Source of the DNA: Anisakis pegreffii
Lineage: Eukaryota; Nematoda; Chromadorea; Rhabditida; Anisakidae
Direction of reading: 5' to 3'
Length of the DNA: 64,000 bases
Assembly (NCBI GenBank): GCA_035041965.1
Contig: JAPYMA010003036.1
Location: 186,001 to 250,000, forward strand
Part shown: positions 1 to 13,387 of the stretch, in pieces
Position numbering within the stretch: position 1 is the stretch's first letter
Layout: each line of letters starts with the position of its first letter
The notes under the pieces: model-generated
What the model saw: only the letters and a program-made list of their open reading frames with translations
Told to the model about the DNA's origin: nothing
Databases searched by the model: none
Program-made: the position numbers and the translations under genes

Positions 1-1018
1 CTATAACGCCCATAACGGATTCACCATGATTTCGAAGCTTCTCGTTATTGAGTTGGTGCTCTTTGGTATCTTGTGCTACGTCTCGAAATTCGAACATTAC
101 AAAATATTGCTTGTTTTCTGATAATAACCTGAAAATGAGTTATGAGATGAGTGCATGACTATCGTATCTCTCGCTACGACCACCATAAGTCTTTATCCAT
201 CGAGGTTATCAACTGGAAACTCACGCAGGCTGTGATTATTTTCCATAAGACAGGCCACAGAAACATTATCATAGGTTATACTCATCACGCCATCATCATC
301 ATAGCATTGCTAGATAATTGCAAATGAATGATAAAATTATTTAACCGCATAAAACTCGTAAGTGCATGGGAAAAGGGATTATTCGGTCTTTCATTATGTT
401 CATTCGATCGTTTCGGTTAGTTGCTTGCAGTGGCCGAGATTTTCTGATAGAAATGAAAGCGTCGTGCATTGCCTGCGAGTGAACGATAGCAGTTAAGATG
501 CAAGCAAGCAAGCATTGTGGATGAATGGAATGATTCGAAAATGACGCATGATGCATCTCCCTGCTGAATGCACAGTGCTTTTGGAAAAACGCTCGCATTT
601 TATCAGCCCTTAATTGATGAACACGGAAGTTTTCCTCATTGATTCGAAGCCAATATCAGTATGAAACTAGTGGCAAGGGAGTGAATGAAGCAAAACGTCC
701 TATATGATTTACTACGGTGATGCTAAATGAATCAGTTAAGCACAATACACTTGATGTGAATCAAATGAAATAGAACATCGGCAACTCTAGAACAATGTGC
801 TGCTTCACTTACTTGACAAACATATTCGCTCCAGCTTCAGTTACTTCTCGAGCGATACCTTTCCAGTTTTTGGTCAGAACGAATTTTTGCTTCATCGTCA
901 GCGGAATACGAGGATCATCAGAGTCTGAATTGACATTTTGTGATGGTTGTTCGTCAGCTTGCTTCTTGACCACATCGACGGAATCTCGTCGAGAGTTGAA
1001 ACATAAACACGAGAGCAT
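1..1018 (-). CDS. Globin family protein, first two exons (3' part beyond window)
   Basis: Haem-binding globin. Exon 1 is 813-1018, with an ATG at 1016-1018 and donor AA|GTAAGT. Exon 2 is 1-128, after acceptor TTTTCAG at 129-135, and is cut by the window edge. Splice phase 2 joins cleanly. The protein has an N-terminal extension of about 38 residues starting MLSCLC, whose Cys 4 and 6 could be acylated (inference). The globin fold starts near residue 40 with LTMKQKFVLTKNWKGI, the A-helix pattern with its conserved Trp (residue 52). Exon 2 gives KQYFVMFEFRDV around the CD corner (Phe) and LRNHGESVM, where His103 fits the distal E7 His. The RDV block followed by HG..VM is typical of nematode globins (family knowledge). 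The proximal His lies outside the window, so full haem competence cannot be checked. I cannot say which glb paralogue it is. Confidence 0.88.
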
Positions 1019-1842
1019 TATTGTCGTTGATAGCGCTGAAATTTCGATCGGATTCGCATTGGTGGCTTGTAAATTTACGCTTACGCTTAAGGTGAGAAGT
1101 GTTCATTTGAAAGAGATTCACTCGCACACAGCAACGCTCAACAACGAATCAGCAGCAATGAGGTTCCTCACCAACGATCCGTATTTGAGAGATGAACAAG
1201 GAAGAAGAAGCATTTTCGTAAATTCTGCCATTGTAAAATTCACTGACTGACAAATAAATAACAACTTCTTGAGTGTGAGTGAAGAAGATGGAGTGTGATG
1301 AATAGATTGACAAATACGCGAACGAATTAATGAATAGTGAATAAATTAACGCGCTAGCAAATAAAACAACAATGAATATTTCACAACTTCAGTGTGTTGA
1401 CGTTGACCAATTGATTGCAACACAGAGCAAATGTTAGCTTTTGGGTTTTGAGATTGCTTGTTTGTTACGATTGTGAGCATTGTTGTGCTGACTTGATTGA
1501 ATCAGGCGAGGCGTATCGAGGCATTATCGTAAATTTGAGGATACATGTATGAGTGATGAAATAAATTATTCGATCGGATTTCATTCAATTCTTCGTTATC
1601 CTTCATTGATACGACGGGTGAGTGCTTGCTATGCGAATGATAACAGTACTTGCAGAGAGCAAATGCCGATCGTTGCTTTTGATTTATCCAAATCTCGAGT
1701 GTATTGGATTTCTTCAGTGGATTGTTCACTGATGTTTTGACAGCGATACTGATGTTTGTTTCAGGACTAAACTTTAAACTTTAAACTGCTTGAAATATGT
1801 GCCAATGTTCAACGTTTCATTATCGGAATCATTGATCTTCAT

Positions 1843-2011
1843 TACCGCTGCTGTTATTGTCGTTAGCACGATTATTATCACTATGACTATTATTGTTATC
1901 ACAACTATCGTTAGTATTGCTACTATAAATATTGTTGTTATTAGCATTAAAATATTGTTATTGTTATTGTTATCACGATTATTATTCTTAACATCGCTGT
2001 TATTATTTTCA
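1843..2011. repeat. Imperfect ATT/GTT trinucleotide tract
   Basis: Runs of ATT, GTT and ATC triplets with interruptions. The tract creates open frames on both strands (Ile/Val/Thr-rich on plus, Asn/Ile/Val-rich on minus). These have no start context or splice sites and are best read as low-complexity DNA. An A-rich stretch follows at about 2021-2050. Confidence 0.75.
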
Positions 2012-5000
2012 TTTCGCATTACCAAAAAAAAAACAAAACAAAACAAATCAAAGCATAATGTAACGAACATGTAAAAGAAATTCGTATGAACAGAGCAAAA
2101 AGTGGTCCAGTCAGAGCAAACGGAATGGTCACTGGTTGTTGATTTTAGCTAATTGTAAGAACGATAGAAGCAGTCACGTCAGTTTGTAATTCTAAAGTTG
2201 GATAATTGACTGATGAACGCAACACAACAAATTAACTCATCAGTTCGTATATCAGTTGTTTTGTTTAATGCAATTGAATAACATTAGCATATTCATTGAG
2301 CTGAATGCATGCTCAGTAATGCATTATTAATGAGTGTATGTGAACACTAGTTTAGTCGCCGATTGCCTCAGCGCTTTCGAAATTTTCTTATGCGGGATGG
2401 ACGGACATCTACCATAAGGCGATTGTTAATGCATTCTTGGTCGATTCACTTCACAATAGTTGTGTTTCTGCATCTGGATTTTGAAACGTATCGGATTAGT
2501 GAATAATTTTCTATGCACATTGCACACAATTTTCAATTACATTAAATTCTCAAACAAATCTCGAATAATCAAAAAAGATTCCAAAAATGAATTGCGAGAA
2601 AGCTTTATCATGTTTGCAAAGAACACAAAAAACTAAATGGATCTGCTAGATTAGCGAATAAATTCGTTTTATTCGGTTCAATTCTTCTTTTTTTTTCGAA
2701 TAACGAATGACCTTTAAAACGTTATTTTTATGTTCGTTATGATCGTTCACTCGTAAGTGCTATTAAATAATCATTTTCATTAAGCAAAAAGGATTTTTCA
2801 TTAGTTAGGTTTTTTTTTCCGAGACTCTTACTGACAACAATTCACTAAGTGTGTTCAATTGCAGTTATGATGCACAAGGGAAGAACGGAAAATTGAAACA
2901 GGAAAATGCTAATTGTAAGAAAATTCAGAAGTTGAGAAGTGAGCCAACATATCAGCACCGTTTTGAACGCTATCATAGATTTGAACATTACTATAATGGC
3001 ATTCACATAAATCCAAAAATACATTTATGAGTGATAGCAATAGCGATGATTGTAAATAGCGAATTACCTTTAACTAATGTGCGAATAAACTAGCTGAACA
3101 GAACCGAACGTGACAAGAAAACCACCACTTATTTCTACACTGAACGTTGTTTGATGCGTTGAATATTTGTGTTCGCTCAGAATTGGATTATAAATTCAGT
3201 GGCGTGTTATCAGCCGTGAATTATACAAATGCACTTTCAAACTTCAGAAAGCACGCATTTGTTTTATGATACATCATGAAATTTTCAGGTATGTGTTGAA
3301 GTTTTGAATTCGAAAAAAAAAGTTTGCGTTTTTTTCCGCAAACCACTCATTTCGCTTCATTTCTTACTTCAGATACTTATTGTTCTAATAACCACCAATT
3401 ACATCTCTAATACTAGAGTTAGTAGTCGTTTGATTATTATTTCGGCATTTGCTATTGTTCTTTTCATGATTGTTACTTTTGCTTCAGAACCCTTTAGAGT
3501 CGGCACATTGAAGTAGTCGAAGCATATGTTTGATTCGTTGTATGCTGATCGTTTGAGTTCAACTACGACACAACTAAATCTAGTTTTGGTGAGATTTGAA
3601 GCTGCTCTGGCCTCTCACCGCGCTCATGAAATGGGAACATTGAGCTCTTATCGTTAGGTTGGTAGCAAAGGCGCATTTTCGTGACTCCACGTGGCCAAAA
3701 GGTCCCCCTTCCTCTGACAATCAACATCAATCATCAGTAGTGACAGATCATTGGGACATAAATGAAATTTGAACAAAACGTTTTATTATATGTTGCAGAA
3801 GTGACTGCAATGAACATAAAGAAAACTCATATTTTTTCTTACAAACCCATAAAAGTCTGATATTTTCGTTTTGAGAACATGAAAGTGAATGTTGCCGCAA
3901 GTAGTGTCTGTATGATAAATTTTCTTCATTGGTACACCAGTTTAATTTGTATTAACATTCAAAATGTTTTCCCCTAATTGTAACAGTGGAAAATAGTCTC
4001 TGAAGAGTTTATGTCATTTCAACTGCACGATTTTGATGATCTAAGATCCTCGCAGTGCACGATTTTAGGCAGAAAATAGATGCGATCATTAAAACAAAGT
4101 TATATGGCGATAAAACGATAGAGCATAATTGCTTTGGAAGCATCGATTTCAAATTCACTCATCTGAATCTCTAACATGGAACGTTCACTAAAAACATTTG
4201 AATGTTTACGATTGATTTGTTTTGTCCGTTTTTTTGTTTGATTGCTGCATTCGAATACTTTCAAATGGCACGAGCACTCGCTCATTCCAAGATAATCGCC
4301 CTCTGATTGGCCATGTGGTTTATGAGCTTAAGCCGTTTTTTGGGATATGTCCACATTCCACGGACCGCCTTAGGGCACTAGACTGGTAATTAATGCCTAC
4401 GAGACCAGTTGGCTAGCTACCTGTGGGACAGAAAGCGATCATTAATTAACACGCGAACACAGAGCATTGTATCATCCATAACCGTTAGCAGATCAAAATG
4501 TCATGACAGAAAGCTAATCTGGGATCCGAACAAAACCGTATGCCACATAATCGTGGCATCTACCGCTTACGCAGAGAATTCTTGATAAAACGATCAATTG
4601 ATGGGACTTATCTGAAAGAACTTATCAATAGAATGATTTTGAGACGAGAAGGATCAACAGTTCATCCGTGATATTTTACTAAGGAACATTCAAATTCTCA
4701 TCAATTGCTTCCAGAAATTTGCCTAATGCAGAAAGAAGCTGGAATGTTGAATGATCGCAAAGCAACTTCAATAAAGCGAACAGCTTCTGCCCTGCAATGC
4801 TCAGAAATACGCGACATGAGCCCTACATCAATGCTCGTTCGCATCAGTTATGACAAAACAACTGGATGCTCTAAAAGTAGGAGTATGTTCATGACGATTA
4901 CTTAAACAGAACGGTACATTACAGATGGTACCAGTCTGAGGTAAGTACTTTCGATTAGTGAGCGATAACACTGCCTCAAAGTACGGTCATCAATGCGTGC

Positions 5001-6873
5001 TATGAGTTCGTCACGAGATCGTCATTCAGTGAGAAAGGAGTGAATGGAAGTGAAGATCAGACGAAGTGCCTACAAGGAAAACAGCTCAAACACGAGAAAT
5101 ATGCGAAACATTTCTGTCGCCGCTTACAAGTCCGATTGAAGTCGTCCACCGATAAGTCTGTCTGCCATGCAATGAACGCAAACAATGGAGATTATGATGC
5201 TTGAGAGTCACATTAGAATGACAATTTCATTCATCGCTTCATAAACGCATGCATTCGTGCCACTTGAATCGTTTGCTCAAATGATAGCGTGATAGCAGAA
5301 GCTAATTCGCTCAATAAAATAATTTTTTCCATATGCAATTATCTGTTCAGAAAATTCTTCAAGCTTTTTTCTGACAAATGAGCATTTCTTATCGTCATAT
5401 TAAACGATATTTGTATTGGATAAAATGAATATGGTAAGATGCACTAATAAAGTTTCTATTCTCTGATTCAGTATGCATTTAAACAGCGAACTTATGAACA
5501 CGTAATCAAGTTCGTTCTACACGTACAGACACGCAAGTATCGCCTTTGCTCATATACGAGAACATATAAGAAACATGAATGAAAAGAGCTCGTTCGAGTA
5601 AGTACAATCATTCGAGAATATTAACCGCAATACTGTAAAATTTGAAATCGAAATGGATGCTGCGTGCCCACGTCGAAGTGTGGATCAGTTTGGGTGTATG
5701 TGTTTGACAGTCAAAGAACACTGAATTCTAATCACCTATTTTGCATTGACATTTACGCTTATTGCATTTGTCAGCAATGAATCATTAACGGAACAGAAGA
5801 TCGAGTGACATCCATCTGTATGTAATTACATTAGTAGTGAATATGCTTAAGCCTAGCGGTCTCAACTGCTGACAAGACAAATTGTTACACGCAAACAAAA
5901 TAAATAACTAGCTATAATGTCGAAAATTCAGAGCTCTTCGCAATTGCTCAAGAGGAAATGCTCTTCTTCGTTGTCAATGTCCAAAGGAAGTGTCGCCGCT
6001 ACTGCCATAGAGAACTGGCTGATTGAAGTTAATTCGGTTAAACCCATTTAGCTTCAAAATTGTTCTGAACGGGATCGAAGATGACTAGTGGAAACAGCTG
6101 AATGAACAACGCAGTTGATGGAAATTTCAGCCGCGCAAGTTCGTCGTTTTTTTTTGGTGCTCCGTGGGATAAGAATAGACTCAGGTGGATAACAGGTGCG
6201 CAAGGATTACTTCAGTTTGCAATATGCTTGAAAATGAAGCAGTAAACCTGTCAATACTGTGATTGATTCGGGTGAAACGACCAGTTAGCTAGACAAAGCA
6301 ATGTTTGGTTTTTAGAGCGAACGGCGCTATAGGGTTTCAGAGAGCCGATGAAATGCATGAGAGAATTGCAAGCAGTTAAAATGAACGATGGACAAGTGAT
6401 TGAAATGCTTAATTGCTATTTTAAAAGTATGGACAGTTCGATTGATGTTGATTGACGTCAATTGTTTTATGATAAGTGCACGAACAATTGTTCTTTGACA
6501 TGAAACAAGAGCAGTTGAGCTTTCAACGAAAGTGACAAATCGTTATCAGGTTAACAATGATACTATGCACGTCCAGAGACTAACCAGCTGCGAACAGCCC
6601 ACGCATTTGTCAGAAAATCGCTCAATTTCACAGTTTTGAGAAGAGAACTTTTTAAAACACTTTCCAGAAGTTTAATCGGAAGCAGTAACACCCAATGGAC
6701 TTTACGAAAGACATCATAGATTTCATTGGCTGAATAAAAAGCGCTTGGGGACACATCATTGAGCATGATCGATTTGGTCAACTGAAATTATTGCAGCACA
6801 GTTATTATCTTTCCGTAGATCACGAATGAATCTTGGTGTAAAATGACACAGAATCGCGAGTAGAGAGAATAAT

Positions 6874-6976
6874 TTATTCCGGGTCTTTACTCTGTAAACG
6901 AATCATGAAATCATGAGCCAGTTGAATGTCACTTCTTGCAGTGGACTCAATGATTCGTCGAATACGATGTGCCATG
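6874..6976 (-). CDS. Possible terminal exon of an unidentified gene
   Basis: After an AG acceptor at 6977-6978 the minus strand reads MAHRIRRIIEST and continues to ...RLQSKDPE before a TAA stop at 6874-6876. The stop overlaps AATAAA (6873-6878), a canonical polyadenylation signal. Codon use looks more like coding DNA than the surroundings. I do not recognise the peptide and could not join an upstream exon with confidence. It may be a chance frame. Confidence 0.25.
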
Positions 6977-9900
6977 CTGATTACTGAATACGATATGAAT
7001 ATGTTGAATACGATATGAACGCTCATTTCAATCGGAATGGAACTAGAATCAACGCCCAATTCCATACCAATCTCCGAAGGGAACTACAATCAATTAATCA
7101 TTATTCGGAAATATGGTCTTCGCTCTCTGAGTGCGAGATGTCGATAGCGTTGATGAGACGAACTCAGCTTTTCTTGAGAGCCCATCAATCCGTAGGTGTC
7201 AACAAATCAAGCACAAGTGAGAACAACACTTGTAGAAAGTGCGATTGGCATGGGTTCGCGTGAGTCGTAGTCCTATCATGCAATCCAGCAGTCGTTCATA
7301 TCGAGAAACACTGGGCAAATTTTGAACAAAAGTACACACGAACACACCTTTCGTAAACGCATTCTTAAATGTCTTTGGGGAACTTGATTACTGAACGATG
7401 TTATACCACTGTGTTATTAATGTTCTCTGTCGAATTTGTTCAAGGAAAACGATCGCTTCAAATTTCAAAGTATGAATCAAATGTTACGTATGAAATCATA
7501 TCATCTTAATCATTTGGAAATATAAAATGATTGAAATGATATGCAGAAGTAACGAAATAAGAAATGTTACAATATACTGAATTGTGGTCAGATTACCGCG
7601 GATATTCATAAATTATAGCAATTCAATGACTAAAATAAGAATCCAACGTGAGCAAGAACAATAACAGTGCACACTGCAACACTTCAAAAGCGAAAGATAT
7701 CATCAAAATCTTTCGAACGAATCTCAGTGAATGCTCGTAACGACTTGTTATGAATACTTCCGTTATGAAGAATGCATGAAAAAGCCATGAGTGACGGAAA
7801 TAAGCGTTTCTCTAGGGCGTAATTTGAGTAATGACGCTCTGCTAGAGGCACTAATCACTCATAATCAGCACTCAAAAAGCTGACGTATGGCCGCAAGAGG
7901 TGATCTAACGCTGCGTGTTTACTGCACTAAACATCCAGGCATAGCGCAGGATTGCCATTGTCATGACGTTGTTAAAAAGTTAACCACATATATAATCGAA
8001 TATATTTTGACAACGAATTCAAACTTTCTCTTCAGTTTCCACACGAGATCGCACTGAGAACTTTGTAATGATGTAATAGCAGTTCATTAACTCCAACGTC
8101 TTGTCGTGAACAGTTAAGTTGATCATGGAGTTGGTGATAAATTTGCTGCAGTTCCAATGTCACCAAGTACTATTCAATGAAAAATTAGCAGCTTATGCAT
8201 TAGCGAGCCTCCAATTGAGGAGCTTTACAAAAATTCTTAACTGACCAACTTAGCTATTACTTACTATAAATGTACCCGAAATTTAAAAAAAAGGTTTCTA
8301 AGATCGTAGTTTTCCGCTTATCATAGCATCATTTTCCGGGTTCTAAGAGTAATAAATCCAGTGGATGTTATACAGTTCTCAAGTCTCGCGTTCTTCGAGC
8401 ATGTTCACGGCAAAATGGGCTCTCAAATGATTCAGTAAGTTGGTTTAGGCTACTCATTTGATTGCGATGACACCTCGCAGATTATTTCTTCAACTCCTAG
8501 GAGATTTGGTAGTGGAAAATTTGTGTGTTTACATTCTAGGAATAAGAGCTAGTTAATGGAATAATTCGCTAGACGGAAATTCCGCCGTTTACATAGATGG
8601 TAAATTTAATAGTTTATCTGATTGCCTTGTGGACAATAAGTGCGTTCAGCTCGGTTCACATTGATAAATTCCAATTAGGAAAGTGATTGAAAGAAAATTG
8701 AAAAAACATGGTCACGAAATATTGGTTGATGTTGCGAATGTTTTCAGACGTATTCTTAAGTTTCAAATCATCGATGAAAAACTCTTCCGTTTACATATTC
8801 GCAGGTCACTATGAGTTTATGCCTCAGTGATAACACAGACGCATAAATATATAAACGATCTGCAAACTCATTTTCTTGCGTAGCTAACGATACCAATGTT
8901 GAGAATCATCTGTCTTCATGAAAGCTTGACTTCGATTACTGTTCTGGCAGGCGGCAAGGGGCAAGGTTCCTCTTTCCTATTGCTCAATGATCTCTTGCAA
9001 GAGGGACTCGAAGTGAGCCCGAAATCGACTGATCGATTTCGGAATCACTTGATTGATTGTCCGCTTGATCGATTAAATAGGCGTCCAGAGCAGCTATTGA
9101 AAGCTAACAACCGTAGTAAGCCAGTGCTTTTTCGATTATGATTTGACTGATGGAATTTTGGACTAACTTAATCTTTCGCGATTAAGAGACAACGATTTTG
9201 TTTATTGCAACCGAATAGATTCGCAGCAATCGCCGTGCTAAACGTTGCACAACCAAGCAATAGTGAATGTACGTTGCCAGGAATTTTTTTGCATGATTGA
9301 GCACAGCGGAATATTATTAATCCAGTGATTGATTGTAAAAGCGATGAACTTTTGCTCAAATTGGTCGGCAAACCAATCGCTCGGTGTCCAAAGAACAAGT
9401 CCCATTTCACTCTTTTTCCCGATTACTCTTTTTTTCCATTCGATGAATGAAGACCGATAATGTTTCGTTGAAAAGTTTCACTGATGATAGAGAAGATCGG
9501 AAACATGCTCTGTAATCAACTTATCAACATACTCGGACAGCAACTGAAAGCAGAATACTAACAATAAAACATTGCAATCGGCAGTGAAACGACATTAAAC
9601 TGATGAACATCAGATAGAATTGTCAGCAAGACATGATGAGTAGTTGTTGTTTGTTTGTTTGAGGATCGCTGATTTCTTTTTGACGAATACTTGCAAAATA
9701 TTCCATTTGCTACTATCATCTTGTTAAAGCGGTGAGTAGAACTAGCCGGATCTATCATAATATCTATTGAATTTACAAGGCGACATCTACTTGTTGAATG
9801 TTGGATAAACACTGATGGATGATTTTCGAAAAAAAAACGGCTAGCTGATCACGAGCAGAAGTTTTTTCCCTTTTACTTTTTCCTTTGCTCAGGCGTTTGG

Positions 9901-10489
9901 CTCAGGTGCAGTCATCTGAGATTCAAGGGTAAGAGTACATTGCAATTGAGGCGCTCAATAAGTGAGTGAATCGGCAAAAATCACGATTAATCTGCAGGAA
10001 AATGAAAGTGATTGCCACAAACAGCTGCTGAGAAAACGTATTTTTTGTATGATTTTGTTGATCTTAGTAATGATGGTGTTATGACGGTTGAAACGTTCAG
10101 TACGTTTACGATTACTGCACTGCATTATTAAGAAGTATGAAAGTGAAGAATAGCCGCTCATAAACCTTGAAGAACACTTCACTGGCAGGATTTATTCTCA
10201 TCATTGCAAAGTACCATAATGTTTTTACGAGTTGCCGCATTAGATCGATAAAAGAGTTGACTGAGAAAGCAGTCACGAAGAACTGTATTGACTGAATGTA
10301 AAATAGCAATTATCCGAGCTTTAAAACCAGTCGAAATTCATAATATGCAATACACTTAATGGTTTAGTGACGTTAGTGCAGTTATAGAAAGTCTTACCGA
10401 AAGTGCGTGAAGTCATTAAAGATCATATCTCATAAGGATCAGATGGGCATTCAAACGTGTCATTCATTAGCGATAATTAGCCGGAATGT

Positions 10490-10580
10490 GAGCAAACGCT
10501 AATAAACGTTTCAATAATTCCATTATAGGTGTTCGGAGCAAACGCTAATAAACGTTTCTATAATTCCATTATAGGTGTTC
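10490..10580. repeat. 46-bp direct tandem repeat, two copies
   Basis: Copy 1 is 10490-10535 and copy 2 is 10536-10580. Both begin GAGCAAACGCTAATAAACG and differ at about one base, so the duplication looks recent. No gene is associated with it. Confidence 0.9.
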
Positions 10581-11142
10581 ATGAAAACAAAATGGTTGAT
10601 GACATCTAACATGAGTAAAGGACATCGTTTTTCAGTGGTTCTATGCAAGAGAATGCCGCTAGATGCAAAATCAGAGCAAGCAATTTTGATGTATGCGATA
10701 ATGAGCGATTGCAAGTGAGCACAGTGGTGTGAGTAATGGCGTGAATTTTGTTACCAGCTAAATCTTTTTTTTTCAAATAAATAATCGCACACGATGGTGG
10801 ACTTTAGCAGTTGTTCAACTGGAAACATTGTATCCTGTCAAAGAATCGTAAACTGAGAAAAAAGCAGAAAATATAATGGCGATTAATTAGTAGATCAACT
10901 AAGAAACAGTTTAGCAATAGTTCAGTGAAGATGCACTGTACCATAATTTGGAAGCAAAGTACATCGTTTTCTATGAGTTTAAGTGCGTTTTAAGATGAGA
11001 TTCAATTTATCGGGAGTAATTATTAGGTGACTTTTCAAACAAATCATTTTATGTTTCCGATTAACGAAAAACTGATGATGAATACCGTTCAGGAAATGCA
11101 AATGTGCACAAGCCGCTGCCGCATTTCGCTGTTTGATGAATA

Positions 11143-11227
11143 TGTAACAATTGATGTGGGTTTCGAAGAATTTTCATGTTTGAAGTGAATGTTGACGAAC
11201 GACTTGAAACCCACATCAGTTGTTACA
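11143..11227. repeat. Inverted repeat, ~25-bp arms, 34-bp spacer
   Basis: The left arm is 11143-11168 (TGTAACAATTGATGTGGG onward). The right arm is 11203-11227 (ending in its near-exact reverse complement). Only two or three mismatches separate the arms. It could fold as a hairpin or be the remnant of a small foldback element. No target-site duplication was recognised. Confidence 0.8.
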
Positions 11228-12436
11228 ATATAAGCACCTGCGCGTCTAGTCATTTAAACACAACGCTATCAATATTTTATCACGGTGACTTTGGTATCTT
11301 TTTAAGTAAAGGATAGAAAGGTGAATAATATACACTGTTATTGCTACCTAAAGAGTATGAATCGCTGTGCGCTTAGAGTGTAAGAAAGAGGATTCCATCG
11401 GAGTATTGCCAGCTAGTTGGTGCTCAAAATTGTATCCATTTCAATTTTATTTCGTTCCGTTCAGAGTTTAAAAAAATCCTACATATGTCAATCATTACTA
11501 AAGCCAACAACGAATGCCAAAGACATAGCAACTCGGAAAAAACAATGACAACTTCGAAATAAGAAAAGTGTTCTGGTGGATGTTACTATCTTCACGGACC
11601 AATCATCAGGCTCTTTGTGTTGTTTGAAAAGAGCTTAAATAAGAGAAAAAAAGGCATTTAGTCTATCAAAGCTTCATCTTTTGATCAGTGTGCAGCATTT
11701 TCAACAATCGAACCAATAATTTAGCGAAAAGGTTGCTGAATGGTTTGTATAGTTGATAGTTGCAGCATTCAGCAAGAGGCTGGAATTTTCAGATGGTGAT
11801 CTTCAAAAACAAAAGATCCACTAACGATTGCGTCACTGATTGTTGAGCATTGATAATCAGATTAACTCATTTTTTCATCTCCATCTGTCTCGTTAGTCCC
11901 AAATGAATTTCTTAATTAATCTCAAAAGGGCTTGTAACTGGAAAAATCGCCGTCTCCATATGGACTACAAGCGGTATATTAAGAGAGATTGATGACTACA
12001 ACACGAAACAATTTCCTTATCAAACCAGCTGATATGAGTGATCGTTTTGGAAGCATTTAACTGATCCCGTCATGTTTCATTCAAGTTATCCTGTGCATTT
12101 TAAATAATATATTCGATATGACTGTATAGTTGCTAGTTACATTGCCCTTAGTGGCTGGTAATGCAAATTTTTGTGATACAGCTAATTTCTCCAAGATCTA
12201 GCCATAATATTCAAAGGCTCTATTGTCCATAGTTTGAAAACTGACTCTAAGGTCATACTCAGCTTACTTCTTGGATCATGGAAATAGACTGTAAATCCTC
12301 ATTATGCAGAATGTGCAGCTTCGAGCGCAGATTTCCACCTCAAAATCAACGGTGACACTCTATCGTTAGCAAAGTGATTTTCAGCTGATATATCCCCACC
12401 TATGAGTGAAAACACAAACAAGCACTGTTCTAGGCT

Positions 12437-12450
12437 GTAACTATGGTAAC
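12437..12450 (+). promoter_or_regulatory. X-box-like site (candidate RFX/DAF-19 element)
   Basis: GTAACTATGGTAAC fits the ATRGNAAC right half of the nematode X-box exactly and the left half with two mismatches to its palindrome. It lies about 950 bp upstream of the first TMEM231 exon I can place, whose own first exon is missing. Transition-zone genes in Caenorhabditis are controlled by DAF-19 through such sites (established knowledge). That this copy works is inference. Confidence 0.35.
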
Positions 12451-13387
12451 GTGATGAGCACATGCAGCGCATTCACAAGCGACCTCTAGAGCGCGTGTCA
12501 CCGATCTAAACCAATCTAGCGGCACCATATTACATGTTTGATCTACTCTAAATGTATATTGTAATTCCATTAATGACCACCATCTATTCAACTGACGGTC
12601 ATCTGAATGGCCGTATGGTCATACCTTTATTATTATCCATTTAACTACATGGAGTGATCGATGGCCATCGCCATTTCTCATGCTATGTGACTCCAGACAA
12701 TCTTTTGATATTTTAAGATTCCGGTTAGAATGAACGTCAGAGTAGTTGATCAATAGTCATACTACATCACGCACGAGAATCAAATTTCAATTCCCAGATG
12801 ATTTTGCTTGAAGTTTTATGACTGCTGAGGAAGTAATTCGAAGTAATTCGATCAATGAACTCAGATTCGAATAAACTGAATTTGAATCCCAAAAAAAGTA
12901 ACAATTTCAGTTAGTTGAAGCACTCGTTATATATGGTATATAGTCGGAAAGAAGCAACCCGTCTAGCGAATTTCATTAGCCTCGTGTTTGCATCCATATC
13001 GTGGCTATTCGTCATCATTGCTGGTTGGTACGTATCAAAACGATACCTTCATAAATATTTTGCGATTGAAGAAGATCGATGAAATATCTCATACTCCATG
13101 AAGAGGTTAGCTTCACAGCGAGCGTTCGTTCGTTGTTTGTTGCAGTCAAAATATCACACTCCTCTCTAATTGTAAGAAACATGAAATGTTCTTGGAATAT
13201 TGAGGATTTCAACAGCCATTTTCTTATACAGAATTTCTTCCATCGCTTTCAGCCATGAAATCGATGCTTTGAAAAAAAAAACTAGTTGCGATACAATCCA
13301 TCGGTCGCAAGCTAGTTTTTATGCCTTCTTCAATCTCAGTTTCATTACTAATAGTCAACTCGGAATTGTAGCAATACCTTATTTCAG

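Larger units (their letters stand above)
1019..13387. other. Gene-poor stretch, about 12.4 kb
   Basis: I find no convincing multi-exon gene here. Open frames are short, on both strands, and rich in AT codons. One possible terminal exon is listed separately (6874-6976). The stretch also holds an ATT/GTT-rich low-complexity tract, a 46-bp direct repeat, an 85-bp inverted repeat and an X-box-like site. It may include the promoter of the globin gene and the promoter and first exon of the TMEM231 gene. Confidence 0.5.

Noticed and set aside
795..1250. 151-codon plus-strand open frame
   Set aside because: It is antisense to globin exon 1, whose reading is supported by family motifs and a consensus donor. 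The plus frame has no recognisable domain.
1774..2074. Overlapping 94-98 codon frames on both strands
   Set aside because: Generated by the trinucleotide tract. The composition is almost only Ile, Val, Thr, Asn, with no gene signals.
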